In this document: positions 42,961 to 51,258 of the stretch, piece by piece
How the letters are laid out: each line of letters opens with the position of its first letter
How positions within the stretch are numbered: position 1 is the first letter of the stretch
Assembly: GCA_009693435.1 (NCBI GenBank)
Contig: SHXF01000021.1
Span: 1 to 51,385, forward strand
Direction: 5' to 3'
Source of the DNA: Betaproteobacteria bacterium
GTDB taxonomy: Bacteria > Pseudomonadota > Gammaproteobacteria > Burkholderiales > SG8-39
Length of the DNA: 51,385 nucleotides
The notes under the pieces: model-generated
What the model was told of the DNA's origin: nothing
The model's database searches: none
What the model saw: the letters and a program-made list of their open reading frames with translations, nothing else
Made by a program: the position numbers and the translations under genes

Positions 42961-43277
42961 GCGGGACGGGAAGGCCTGCCGGGACGTGCGCCTTCATTGC
43001 TCTGGGTTTACCGAGCAGGCGTAATGCGATGCGAGACGATGTCGAATTGACGGGTTGGGGCGTTTTACTTAGCCTCGTTTTAGTACGGTGTTTCATAATG
43101 GGTCGCCATGGCCACCCGGCACGCTGGAGGCGCTAACCCGATGTGCGAATTGCGGGCAGGAGTCGGAGCGGAAGTGCTATGTAATGTCGGCATCTCCGGC
43201 TTGCAATTCAGGGCTCGCCGGCCGTTGATGGTCACCCCGACCGTCTCAAGCCACTTCTCGCAGATCGGAAGGCAGTC
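42961..43277. other. 317-base gap ahead of Rieske module B
   Basis: No gene recognised. It contains TTGACG (43047-43052) and CATAAT (43094-43099), but these are not at standard spacing to each other, so a promoter cannot be fixed. No tandem repeat. Confidence 0.35.
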
Positions 43278-44477
43278 ATGAATGCGTCCGATATCCGGGA
43301 CCTGATTCCTGCGGTGGGATTGAAAGAATACTGGTATCCCGCGCTCAAGGCGAAATCGGTGGGCGCGAAACCGGTTGGACTGAAATTGTTGGGGGAAGAT
43401 CTCGTCTTCTTCCGTGGAATTTCGGGTGACGTGGCGGCACTTGCGAATGCCTGTCCTCATCGCGGGGGATCGCTCGCTCATGGTGACTGTCACTACAAAG
43501 GCACGGTTGCCTGCCCCTATCACGGTTGGGTTTTCAACCACAGAGGCGAATGCCTGGCAGTGCTGTCCGAAGGACCGCAGAGCCCGATTCCCGACCTCGC
43601 GCGCACCCGCCACTACCCTACCCGGACCCTGCGCGGGCTGGTGTTCGTCTGGATGGGCGAGGGCAAGCCCGCTGAAATCGAGGAAGACGTGCCGCCTGAG
43701 TTTTTCGATGGCGAAGACACGTTGGTGTTTTCGGTAATCGGATCGTGGCCCCTCAACTGGCGCGTGGCGCTGGAAAACTCGCTGGATTCCCACGTCATGT
43801 ACGTGCACCGAAACTCCGTCCTGCAACTGACCGAACCGCTGCTGCAGATCGGGCATATTGGCTATCGCCCGAAGGTCGTCAACGACAAGACAGTGATCGG
43901 TTATCTCACCGAAGCACCGTCATCCGGCCGCCACTATTACCCGAAGTTGAAAGCGTACTGGCCGAAGACCGAGTTCAGGAGGCTGTGGACGTGGATGTTC
44001 CGGTCGAGGAGATCCTGGGCCGATTTTCCGCCGTTCAACAACAACCCCGAATGGGACATGAACACGGTAATCGACGGCAAGCGCATGCGCGCCGGCGGCC
44101 ATCACCTGCCGTCAATGTTCCGCGTGCCCTATGGGATGTACATGTACACTCGGGCATGCGTGCCGATCGATGAGAACAGCACCAGGATTTTCTACTACCA
44201 CGGCGTGCGGCCGAAGACTGCCGTGGGGCGCCTGATCTATCGCGTCTATTTCCATGTGCTCTATGACTGGCTCAGACATTCCAACTTCTCGCAGCAGGAT
44301 TTAAGCGTGATGAAACCTCAGCGGTATGATCTGCCGGAGACGCTGTCGGCGACCGATTCCGAGGTAGTCGCCTGGCGCCGCCTTCTGCTCGGGGCGCGGA
44401 AGAATTCCTCGCAGGAACCCGGGTCCGTGGGAGAGGACCGACCCGACATACGCATCGTTTCGACTATGAACGACTGA
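43278..44477 (+). CDS. Rieske 2Fe-2S aromatic ring-hydroxylating oxygenase (module B)
   Basis: A 399-residue oxygenase: Rieske ligands Cys59, His61 (CPHRGG), Cys79, His82 (CPYHGW); mononuclear site NSLDSHVMYVH (Asp170, His172, His177). Colinear with module A (31399) throughout. Differences concentrate in residues 205-260 (the substrate-pocket region), which suggests a related but different substrate. GGAAGG precedes the ATG at 43278. The LigB-type gene follows after 34 bases. Confidence 0.93.
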   Translation: MNASDIRDLIPAVGLKEYWYPALKAKSVGAKPVGLKLLGEDLVFFRGISGDVAALANACPHRGGSLAHGDCHYKGTVACPYHGWVFNHRGECLAVLSEGPQSPIPDLARTRHYPTRTLRGLVFVWMGEGKPAEIEEDVPPEFFDGEDTLVFSVIGSWPLNWRVALENSLDSHVMYVHRNSVLQLTEPLLQIGHIGYRPKVVNDKTVIGYLTEAPSSGRHYYPKLKAYWPKTEFRRLWTWMFRSRRSWADFPPFNNNPEWDMNTVIDGKRMRAGGHHLPSMFRVPYGMYMYTRACVPIDENSTRIFYYHGVRPKTAVGRLIYRVYFHVLYDWLRHSNFSQQDLSVMKPQRYDLPETLSATDSEVVAWRRLLLGARKNSSQEPGSVGEDRPDIRIVSTMND

Positions 44478-44511
44478 GCGAAAAGTTCAGGAGCGATCAG
44501 GGGGATGTATT

Positions 44512-45561
44512 GTGGAAATACTGGGCATCGGGCTCACCCATTATCCTGGCTTGTTTATGCTCGATCAGGATGCGCCGGTAATCCTGCGCAATACGCTGGC
44601 GCATGGCAAAGTACCGGAGGAACTGAAGAATCCGGCAAATTGGCCCGAACTCATGCAGCGGGAGTGGTCGACCGACGAAGGCGCGCTGGCGACGCGGGAG
44701 CATCGCAACCGCTGCTTCGCATCGATGCGCAAGATCAGAACCGCCATCGAGGAATTCGATCCGGACTTCATCCTAATGTGGGGCGACGACCAGTACGAGA
44801 ATTTCGTCGAGGACATTGTCCCGCCGTTCTGCGTTTACATCCTAGATTGCATCGAATCGCAACCCTATGCAGAGCAAAAGCACGAGGAATGGTCCGCAAA
44901 CATCTGGGGCGAGCCGTCCGACAAACGGTTTGCGCATCGCGGGCATCCCGAGGCTGCGCGATTCCTCGTCAACAAGCTGAATGATCGCGGCATTCAGGTT
45001 CCGTACGCCTATCGCTTGCGTTACGAGCGCGGGTTGTCGCACGCATTCATCAATACCATGCTGTACCTGGACTGCGACCGCACCGGATTCGATTACCCCA
45101 TCCTGCCGTTTCACGTGAATTGCTATGGCGGAAAGGTGATACGCCGCCGCGGCGGCTTTGACTCATGGGCGGTCGGAGAGCCCGACCCGCCATCGCCGTC
45201 AGCGAGGAGTTGCTTCGAGGTGGGGCGCGCAATCGGCAGCATATTCCGCCATTCCAGGTACCGGGTTGCCGTCCTGGCGACCTCGAGTTGGTCGCATGCC
45301 TTTCTCACCGAAAAGAATCATGGCATATATCCCGACCATGCCAGCGACTTGGCGCGGCTGGCCGAACTCCGCGAAAATCGTTTCGCCGTTTGGGCCGACA
45401 TTCCGCGTTCTCAGTTCGAGCAAGCAGGTCAGCACGAATTCCTCAACTGGGTGTGCCTGGCGGGTGCCATGACGGAGACCGGCTCGAAAGCGCAGGTTGT
45501 GGACTACGTCGAAACCTACGTGCTGAATTCCAACAAATGTTTCGCACTGTTCCCGGCGTGA
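44512..45561 (+). CDS. LigB-type class III extradiol dioxygenase-like protein (module B)
   Basis: A 349-residue paralogue of the protein at 32606, with the same His in GLTHYPGLF, GDDQYENF in place of the DH motif, SSWSHAF and HEFLNWVCLAGAM. GTG start at 44512 after GGGGGA. The conserved GDDQYENF in both copies argues that it is a real family feature, not a random loss. It ends 55 bases before the VanA-like gene. Confidence 0.87.
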   Translation: MEILGIGLTHYPGLFMLDQDAPVILRNTLAHGKVPEELKNPANWPELMQREWSTDEGALATREHRNRCFASMRKIRTAIEEFDPDFILMWGDDQYENFVEDIVPPFCVYILDCIESQPYAEQKHEEWSANIWGEPSDKRFAHRGHPEAARFLVNKLNDRGIQVPYAYRLRYERGLSHAFINTMLYLDCDRTGFDYPILPFHVNCYGGKVIRRRGGFDSWAVGEPDPPSPSARSCFEVGRAIGSIFRHSRYRVAVLATSSWSHAFLTEKNHGIYPDHASDLARLAELRENRFAVWADIPRSQFEQAGQHEFLNWVCLAGAMTETGSKAQVVDYVETYVLNSNKCFALFPA

Positions 45562-45616
45562 AAACCAACTTGCTGGAATTCAGCGGGAAATAGCAGCGAA
45601 CGGGGCGGCTTGACGA

Positions 45617-46696
45617 ATGCGAATGGATTTCCTGCGCAATGCCTGGTACATGGCTGGATGGGCCGGCGAGCTCGCGCCGGGTGACATCCTGGGGAGGACG
45701 CTCTGCGGCCAGCCCATTGTTCTTTATCGGGGCACAACCGGCAATGTCGGCGCGCTGGAGGACACCTGTTGCCACCGCCACTATCCGCTTTCGGCTTCCG
45801 GCTCGGTGGTGGGGTCGAACCTGCAGTGCGGGTATCACGGCTTCCAGTACGATGCGAACGGCAAATGCGTAAAGATTCCGTCACAGGCGCGGATTCCGGA
45901 AAATGCCGGGGTGCGCAGCTACGCGGTTGCGCACCGCCACCAGTGCCTATGGGTGTGGATGGGCGAGGCAAAGCAGGCCGACCTCTCGGCGATTCCCGAT
46001 CTCGCATTTCTTGACGACCCCGCCTGGGGGTGGCGCGGCAGCCTGTACCCGACAAAGTGCAACTACCGCCACATTCTGGAGAATCTGATGGATCATGGTC
46101 ATCTTCCGTTCGTTCACGGGTCGACCATAGGCAATTCGGCGGTAATCGACCAGGCCGACAGCAGCATGCGGCGTGGCGAGGATGATATTCAGGTCAATCG
46201 CTGGATGATCGACACCGAGGCCCCGCCGAGTTACAAGAAGGCCGCTGCCTTCACTGATCGTGTCGACCGATGGCAGCTGATCCGCTACCTTAAGCCTTCC
46301 ATCGTGCGGCTGTGGACTGGCGCCGCGCCGCATGGCGCCAACGCTCGCGAAAAGTTGGCGCCCCACGGCGCCCCGGAAGGCCGAAAACTGGGCGGAATCA
46401 GCTTCTTCAACCTCAATCTGGTCACGCCGGAGACCGAGCGCAGTACGCATTACTTCTGGGCACACGGACAGGATCTGCGGCCTCGGGACCAATCGCTGAC
46501 CGACCTGGTGTTCGGCCAGATCGACATCGCGTTCAAGGAAGACTGGGCGCTGCTGGAAGCCCAGCAAGTCCGCATCGATCAATTGCACGGCAGGCCGCGT
46601 GTCGATGTGGGTGGTGATGCGGGCGGTATTCAAGCCATGGAGCTCCTGGACAAAGCAATCATCGAAGAGCAGCGGGGTCGGCGCGCCGGCAGCTGA
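45617..46696 (+). CDS. Rieske oxygenase, vanillate O-demethylase (VanA)-like
   Basis: A 359-residue oxygenase opening MRMDFLRNAWYMAGWAGEL, VanA/LigX-like. Rieske ligands are Cys51-x-His53 (CCHR) and Cys71-x-x-His74 (CGYHGF). Mononuclear iron motif NLMDHGHLPFVHGST. It is unlike the module A/B oxygenases outside the motifs and shorter. Such enzymes demethylate methoxybenzoates; a VanB-like reductase is not present. The stop is followed after 70 bases by an orphan LivK-type gene. Confidence 0.92.
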   Translation: MRMDFLRNAWYMAGWAGELAPGDILGRTLCGQPIVLYRGTTGNVGALEDTCCHRHYPLSASGSVVGSNLQCGYHGFQYDANGKCVKIPSQARIPENAGVRSYAVAHRHQCLWVWMGEAKQADLSAIPDLAFLDDPAWGWRGSLYPTKCNYRHILENLMDHGHLPFVHGSTIGNSAVIDQADSSMRRGEDDIQVNRWMIDTEAPPSYKKAAAFTDRVDRWQLIRYLKPSIVRLWTGAAPHGANAREKLAPHGAPEGRKLGGISFFNLNLVTPETERSTHYFWAHGQDLRPRDQSLTDLVFGQIDIAFKEDWALLEAQQVRIDQLHGRPRVDVGGDAGGIQAMELLDKAIIEEQRGRRAGS

Positions 46697-46766
46697 TTGG
46701 ATATCGCCAAGGCCTTGGGCGTACGAGAGCATGTACGGAATTCAACTTCAGGCGAAGGAATCACAA

Positions 46767-47945
46767 ATGAAAGTCACTGGCAAACAGGCATCACTGCGCG
46801 CACTAATCGCACTACTCGCTTTAGGTCTGGTTCCTGTGGCGCATGCGCAGATCAAGATCGGGTTCATGGCCACCCTCTCCGGACCCGCGGCCGCCATCGG
46901 CCAGGACATGTACGATGCCTTCATGCTCGGTATTGAGCATTCGGGGGGGCGCCTGGGTGGCCAGGCGGTGCAGGTGCTGCGCGAGGATGATCAGCTGAAG
47001 CCCGACCTTGCTGTCCAGATCGTACAGAAACTGATCGAAAAGGAGCGTGTCCCGATAATCGCGGGGCTGACCTTTTCCAACGTGCTGATGGCCGTGCTGA
47101 AGCCGATCGTCGACAAGGAAGTTTTCCTGATCGAGACGAACGCAGGTCCGGCTCCGGTGGCGGGGAAGCTGTGCTCCCCGTATTTTTTCTCGACCTCGCT
47201 GCAGAACGACAACGACAGCGAGGGAATGGGCAAGTATGCCCGTGACAAAGGCTACAAGCGCGTAGTGCTGATGGCGCCGAATTACCAGGCAGGCAAGGAT
47301 CTGCTTGCTGGATTCAAGCGCTACTACAAAGGAGAGGTTATCGACGAGGTCTACACACAACTGAACCAGCCGGACTATCAGTCGGAGATCGCCCAACTGC
47401 AGGTGAAAAAGCCCGATGCGGTATTCGTTTTCTATCCCGGCGGAATGGGCGTGAATTTCGTGAAGCAATACCAGCAGTCGGGGCTGCTCGGAAAATTGCC
47501 GCTGCTATCGGCCTCCACCATCGACGGCACGACCCTTCCGGCGCTGGGTGAGAGCGCCATCGGCATGGTAACCGTCGGCCACTGGGGGCCGGATTTCGAC
47601 AATGCGCAGAGCAGGAAATTCGTCGAGGATTTCGAGAAGAAATTCAACCGCGTTCCCTCGAAATACGCTTCGCAAAGCTACGACGGCGCGCTCCTGCTCG
47701 ACGCGGCCTTGCGCAAGACGAAAGGCAACGTTACGGACAAGAAAGCACTGCAGGCTGCGCTCAAATCCGCCGACTACAAGTCGGTCCGTGGGGCTTTCAA
47801 ATTCAACAACAACAATTTTCCCATCCAGGACTACTATTTGATCGAGGTCGGCCGCGACACCAGAAACCGCGTCAACCTGATCACCAGGGCCAAGGTGCTC
47901 TCGGATCACCAGGATGCCTATCACAGCGATTGCCCGATGAAATGA
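46767..47945 (+). CDS. ABC transporter substrate-binding protein, LivK type (orphan)
   Basis: A 392-residue binding protein: signal peptide near residues 1-28 (LVPVAHAQ), mature opening IKIGFMATLSGPAAAIGQD, then PDLAVQIVQKLIEKERVPI and SEIAQLQVKKPDAVFVFYPG. It resembles aromatic-acid-associated LivK-type proteins. AAGGAA precedes ATG 46767; upstream in-frame ATG 46599 overlaps the Rieske gene and is unlikely. Confidence 0.92.
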   Translation: MKVTGKQASLRALIALLALGLVPVAHAQIKIGFMATLSGPAAAIGQDMYDAFMLGIEHSGGRLGGQAVQVLREDDQLKPDLAVQIVQKLIEKERVPIIAGLTFSNVLMAVLKPIVDKEVFLIETNAGPAPVAGKLCSPYFFSTSLQNDNDSEGMGKYARDKGYKRVVLMAPNYQAGKDLLAGFKRYYKGEVIDEVYTQLNQPDYQSEIAQLQVKKPDAVFVFYPGGMGVNFVKQYQQSGLLGKLPLLSASTIDGTTLPALGESAIGMVTVGHWGPDFDNAQSRKFVEDFEKKFNRVPSKYASQSYDGALLLDAALRKTKGNVTDKKALQAALKSADYKSVRGAFKFNNNNFPIQDYYLIEVGRDTRNRVNLITRAKVLSDHQDAYHSDCPMK

Positions 47946-47977
47946 GCGGGCTGCACGCCACCAGGCCGGGTTCCCGC

Positions 47978-48604
47978 TTACCCGATCTCGTAAATCCTGA
48001 TACCCAGGGGGCTGGTCTTTCCGCCGTTGCAATTCAGCGGGGAGGTGTCGGCTGGGCAAGCGGACACGGCGGCGAGCACGTCCATCTCTGCGCGCAGTTC
48101 GATGTAGTCATTCTTGGTTACGGTTGAAGGCTTGACGGTGAACCGCCCATCGACGTGAAGATCGACGTTCATGAACACGTTGAACACGTCCATCACGTCG
48201 TCGCCCGACAATCCGTAAGGGGCAAGCGCTTCGGCCAGGTTGTCCTGGCAGGAGCGGTGATTATCGAGCTTGTCGCGCACCTGGTAGAGCTTCCTCGAGC
48301 AGCGAGCCCCCATGTTGCCCCAGTGGTTGGCGTAGGTGTCTTCGAGCACCGTTAGCATGACATTTTCCCGGGGCGGCTTGGAATAGAAGTGCTTGTAACT
48401 TTTTGCCGTCCCCGTGCCCAAGTACGCGTTGTAGGTCCAGGTCTGGCCGACGTGGAACCACTCCCGGGTATCGTTAGCGTTGTAGAACACGCAGTCACCT
48501 ACCTGGCCGTCTTCCATGGGGAAGATGCGGAATGCCTGCCCCCGCTTCACCACGAATGCGCGACCGTGCTGCGCGGGAATCACAAATTCGTCTGCAATCT
48601 TCAT
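47978..48604 (-). CDS. DUF1989 family protein, copy 2
   Basis: A 208-residue DUF1989 protein (MKIADEFVIPAQHGRAFVVK, then EDGQVGDCVFYNAND, HRSCQDNLAEALAPYGLSGD and FNVFMNVDLHVDG). It is the only minus-strand gene in the 31.4-51 kb island and is convergent with the preceding LivK-type gene (32 bases between stops). A plain AAGG lies upstream of ATG 48604. The sequence is closer to the urea-amidolyase-associated subtype (DCVFYNAND, CSRKLYQVRDK) than copy 1. Confidence 0.9.
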   Translation of the reverse strand: MKIADEFVIPAQHGRAFVVKRGQAFRIFPMEDGQVGDCVFYNANDTREWFHVGQTWTYNAYLGTGTAKSYKHFYSKPPRENVMLTVLEDTYANHWGNMGARCSRKLYQVRDKLDNHRSCQDNLAEALAPYGLSGDDVMDVFNVFMNVDLHVDGRFTVKPSTVTKNDYIELRAEMDVLAAVSACPADTSPLNCNGGKTSPLGIRIYEIG

Positions 48605-49122
48605 CGATTCAGCCTTGGTATGGGTTCCTTACGCTTCTATCGCAGATGCTTTTCCATGCAGCGCTGCGTCAGCGATTCCAGCAAGTTGCTTTGGCGCCTA
48701 TTCGCGGAGTCTAGCGTCGAGTCTGTGCTGTTGCAATCCGGTGCATCGGGAATCCGTGCAGCACTGGCGGATCATGAGTCCGTCCGAAAACAGGCAACGC
48801 ATTAGCGAATGAAGGCTTTCCTTGTGGTTGCACGCGTCACCTTTCGAACGGGTAGGGCGGGAGACTTCAGCGGTTTTTGAGGCCGGATGGCCAATCGCAA
48901 CTCCTTGGAAACAGTTTCCGCAAGCAAGCGCTGCCATGCTGCAAGGACGCGCGGAATCTCGATACTGTCGCCGGGCAGCATCGTCGCCAGCTTTAAAATT
49001 GACGTTTCACGCGCCATTCGATAGGCTGGAATCCGCGCAATGTGACCGTTCGGGGTTGTCTGATTCCGTTGCATCGGGCGCTGCTGCATTCCTTGAGGAT
49101 AATTTACGCACAGGAGCAGGCG
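48605..49122. other. Gap of about 520 bases ahead of the UbiD gene
   Basis: Divergent gap between the DUF1989 and UbiD-type genes. Promoters for both should lie here. A weak short frame (48802-49017) is listed separately. No repeat or hairpin with a T-run was seen. Confidence 0.4.
48802..49017 (-). CDS. Possible small basic protein (71 aa)
   Basis: A minus-strand frame starting MARETSILKLATMLPGDSIE and ending RATTRKAFIR. The start lacks a ribosome binding site. Composition is plausible (charged, some helix) but no family is recognised. It could be chance in this divergent gap. Confidence 0.25.
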   Translation of the reverse strand: MARETSILKLATMLPGDSIEIPRVLAAWQRLLAETVSKELRLAIRPQKPLKSPALPVRKVTRATTRKAFIR

Positions 49123-50712
49123 ATGGGGTATTACAAGGACCTTCGGGAACAGGTGGCGGCACTGGAGAAAGCCGGCAAGCTGCAGCGCATAGACAGGCCG
49201 ATCAACAAGGACACTGAACTCCAGCCGCTGGTTCGCCTCCAATTCCGCGGGCTACCCGAATCGCAGCGCAAGGCCTGGTATTTCTCCAACGTCGTCGACT
49301 CGAAAGGGAGGAAGTACGACATGCCCGTGGTGCTGGGTGCTTCTGCCGCTTCGAGCGAGATTTACGGCATCGGCATGCAGTGTCCGGTCGACCGGATAAG
49401 CGAGCGCTGGATCGAAGCACAGGCCAATCCTATACCGCCGCGCACCGTGAGTGCCGGGCCGGCGCAGGAAGTGGTGCATGGCGGAGAAGCAATCCGGAGA
49501 GAAGGTCTTGCCATGCTGCCGGTCCCCATTGCAACACCGGGCTTCGACAATGCGCCCTATACGTCGGCCTCGAACTGGATCACGGTCGATCCCGACACCG
49601 GCATCCGCAATGTCGGCAACTACCGCGGCCAGATCAAGGCGCCTGACCGTCTCGGGTGTTTTGCAGGGAGCAAAGGACAGGGCGTCTACATTCACTGGCT
49701 GAAGTGGAAGGCGAAGCGCAAGCCCATGCCGGTTGCGGCGGTCATCGGCGTCCCGCCGAATATTTCCTATGCGGCAGTGACCAAATTTCCGGACGACGTC
49801 GATGAACTGGCGGTTGCCGGGGGACTCGCGGGAGAAGCGGTCGAAATGGTGAAATGCAAGACCATCGACCTGCTGGTGCCCGCATACTCGGAGATAGTCA
49901 TTGAAGGTTACATGCCGACTGACTCGGTGGAGCCCGAGGGCCCGTTCGGCGAATTCACTGGTTATATGGCAGCCCGCGCCATCACCCTTTTCATGGAAGT
50001 AACGGCGATCACGCATCGCAGGAATCCGCTCTACCAGGGATTCGTCAGCCAGTTTCCGCCGTCGGAGTCGAGCAAAATACGGCAGATCTCCTGGGAACAG
50101 CTGATGATGAAGATACTCAAGGTGGACCACGGCCTGGATAATGTGCTGGAGGTCGCATACAACGAGGCCACCGGGGCGTTTGCCTTCTGCGTGGTGAAGA
50201 TCAGGAAGCGCAGTCCCGACGACGCGAAGAGAATTTTCGATGCGTATGTGAAAGGGCTGGGACTGGGCAAGATCGTGGTCGTTGTTGATGAGGATGTGGA
50301 CGCGCGCGATCCTGAATCGGTACTTTGGGCGACGAGCTACCGCATGCAGCCGCACCGCGATGTCGAGATCCGCGACTGCACTGCGTATCCCCTGGATTAC
50401 TCTGTCGCGTCGCCTGTGGAGGGTGGGGCGCGTGGTCCCGCGAGCGAGCAGCCGCGCTCCTCATTGCTGTGTATCGATGCCACCACCAAGTGGCCTTATC
50501 CGCCGACCTCGCTGCCGAGCAGGCCAATCATGGAGAACGCCGTGAAAATCTGGGAGACCGAGGGACTGCCGCCCCTGAGCCTGAAGAATCCGTGGTGGGG
50601 TTATCCTCTGGGTTACTGGCCGGAGGAAAACCGCGAGGAGGCGGAACTCGCTCTGGCCAGCGAGTATTTCAAGACCGGGGTGCGCAACATGCAGGGACGC
50701 ACCAAGGCATGA
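49123..50712 (+). CDS. UbiD-family (prenylated-FMN) decarboxylase
   Basis: A 529-residue UbiD-family enzyme. prFMN/metal region IRNVGNYRGQIKAP has the conserved Asn and Arg; SVEPEGPFGEFTGYM carries the family Glu residues; PPNISYAAVTKFPDD and VEVTAITHRR-like stretches (here MEVTAITHRRNPLYQ) are typical. It is 30-40 residues longer than E. coli UbiD. It should decarboxylate or carboxylate an aromatic acid and needs prFMN made by a UbiX-type enzyme, which is not in the window. ATG 49123 follows AGGAG; frame continues upstream to 49042 without a good site. A truncated Bug gene follows after 63 bases. Confidence 0.93.
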   Translation: MGYYKDLREQVAALEKAGKLQRIDRPINKDTELQPLVRLQFRGLPESQRKAWYFSNVVDSKGRKYDMPVVLGASAASSEIYGIGMQCPVDRISERWIEAQANPIPPRTVSAGPAQEVVHGGEAIRREGLAMLPVPIATPGFDNAPYTSASNWITVDPDTGIRNVGNYRGQIKAPDRLGCFAGSKGQGVYIHWLKWKAKRKPMPVAAVIGVPPNISYAAVTKFPDDVDELAVAGGLAGEAVEMVKCKTIDLLVPAYSEIVIEGYMPTDSVEPEGPFGEFTGYMAARAITLFMEVTAITHRRNPLYQGFVSQFPPSESSKIRQISWEQLMMKILKVDHGLDNVLEVAYNEATGAFAFCVVKIRKRSPDDAKRIFDAYVKGLGLGKIVVVVDEDVDARDPESVLWATSYRMQPHRDVEIRDCTAYPLDYSVASPVEGGARGPASEQPRSSLLCIDATTKWPYPPTSLPSRPIMENAVKIWETEGLPPLSLKNPWWGYPLGYWPEENREEAELALASEYFKTGVRNMQGRTKA

Positions 50713-50775
50713 TATTCCCGGGCTCGATTGGTGAATGGGCCGAATGAAGGCAATCAGAAAGAATTGGAGACGTAC

Positions 50776-51258
50776 ATGAAAAATCATTGGATCGGAAAAA
50801 CTGCGGGCACGATGGCACTCGTGGCGGCTGGCCTTTCACTTGCAACCGGTGCTGCGGCGCAGGACAGTTTTTATAAAGGCAAGACGATGCGCATCATTGT
50901 CGGTTTCGGCGCCGGTGGTGGCTTTGATACCTACGCGCGGCTGATCGCACGCCATATGGGCAAGCACATCGCCGGTAACCCGAACATCATTGTGGAGAAT
51001 ATGACCGGGGCGGGCAGCATGCTGGCCACCAATTACATCTACAAGGCTGCGAAGCCCGACGGTCTCAGCATCGCAAGCTTCAGCGGTACCTTGATCATGT
51101 CACAACTGCTCGGCCAGCCCGGAATTGAATTCGACGCGCAGAAGTTCGAGTTTCTCGGCATGCCCGCCGTGTCCAATAACGTTTGCGCCCTGACCAAGGC
51201 GAGCGGTATCCGCACCTACGAGCAATGGATGGCGGCAAAGACCATAACTCCGCTTTAA
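50776..51258 (+). pseudogene. Truncated Bug-family substrate-binding protein
   Basis: A signal peptide (GLSLATGAAAQ) and a normal Bug N-terminal half: FYKGKTMRIIVGFGAGGGFD, IAGNPNIIVENMTGAGSM and YKAAKPDGLSIASFSG. It stops after 160 residues, about half the normal 320-330, with MAAKT followed by ITPL and TAA. The DNA after about 51235 is visibly less GC-rich and unlike the rest, so the gene seems cut by an insertion or rearrangement. An assembly edge artefact is also possible because the window ends 127 bases later. Confidence 0.8.

Noticed and set aside
48802..49242. Extended version of the small minus-strand frame over the UbiD gene
   Set aside because: The part beyond 49017 is antisense to the UbiD coding region; only the shorter frame is kept, with low confidence.
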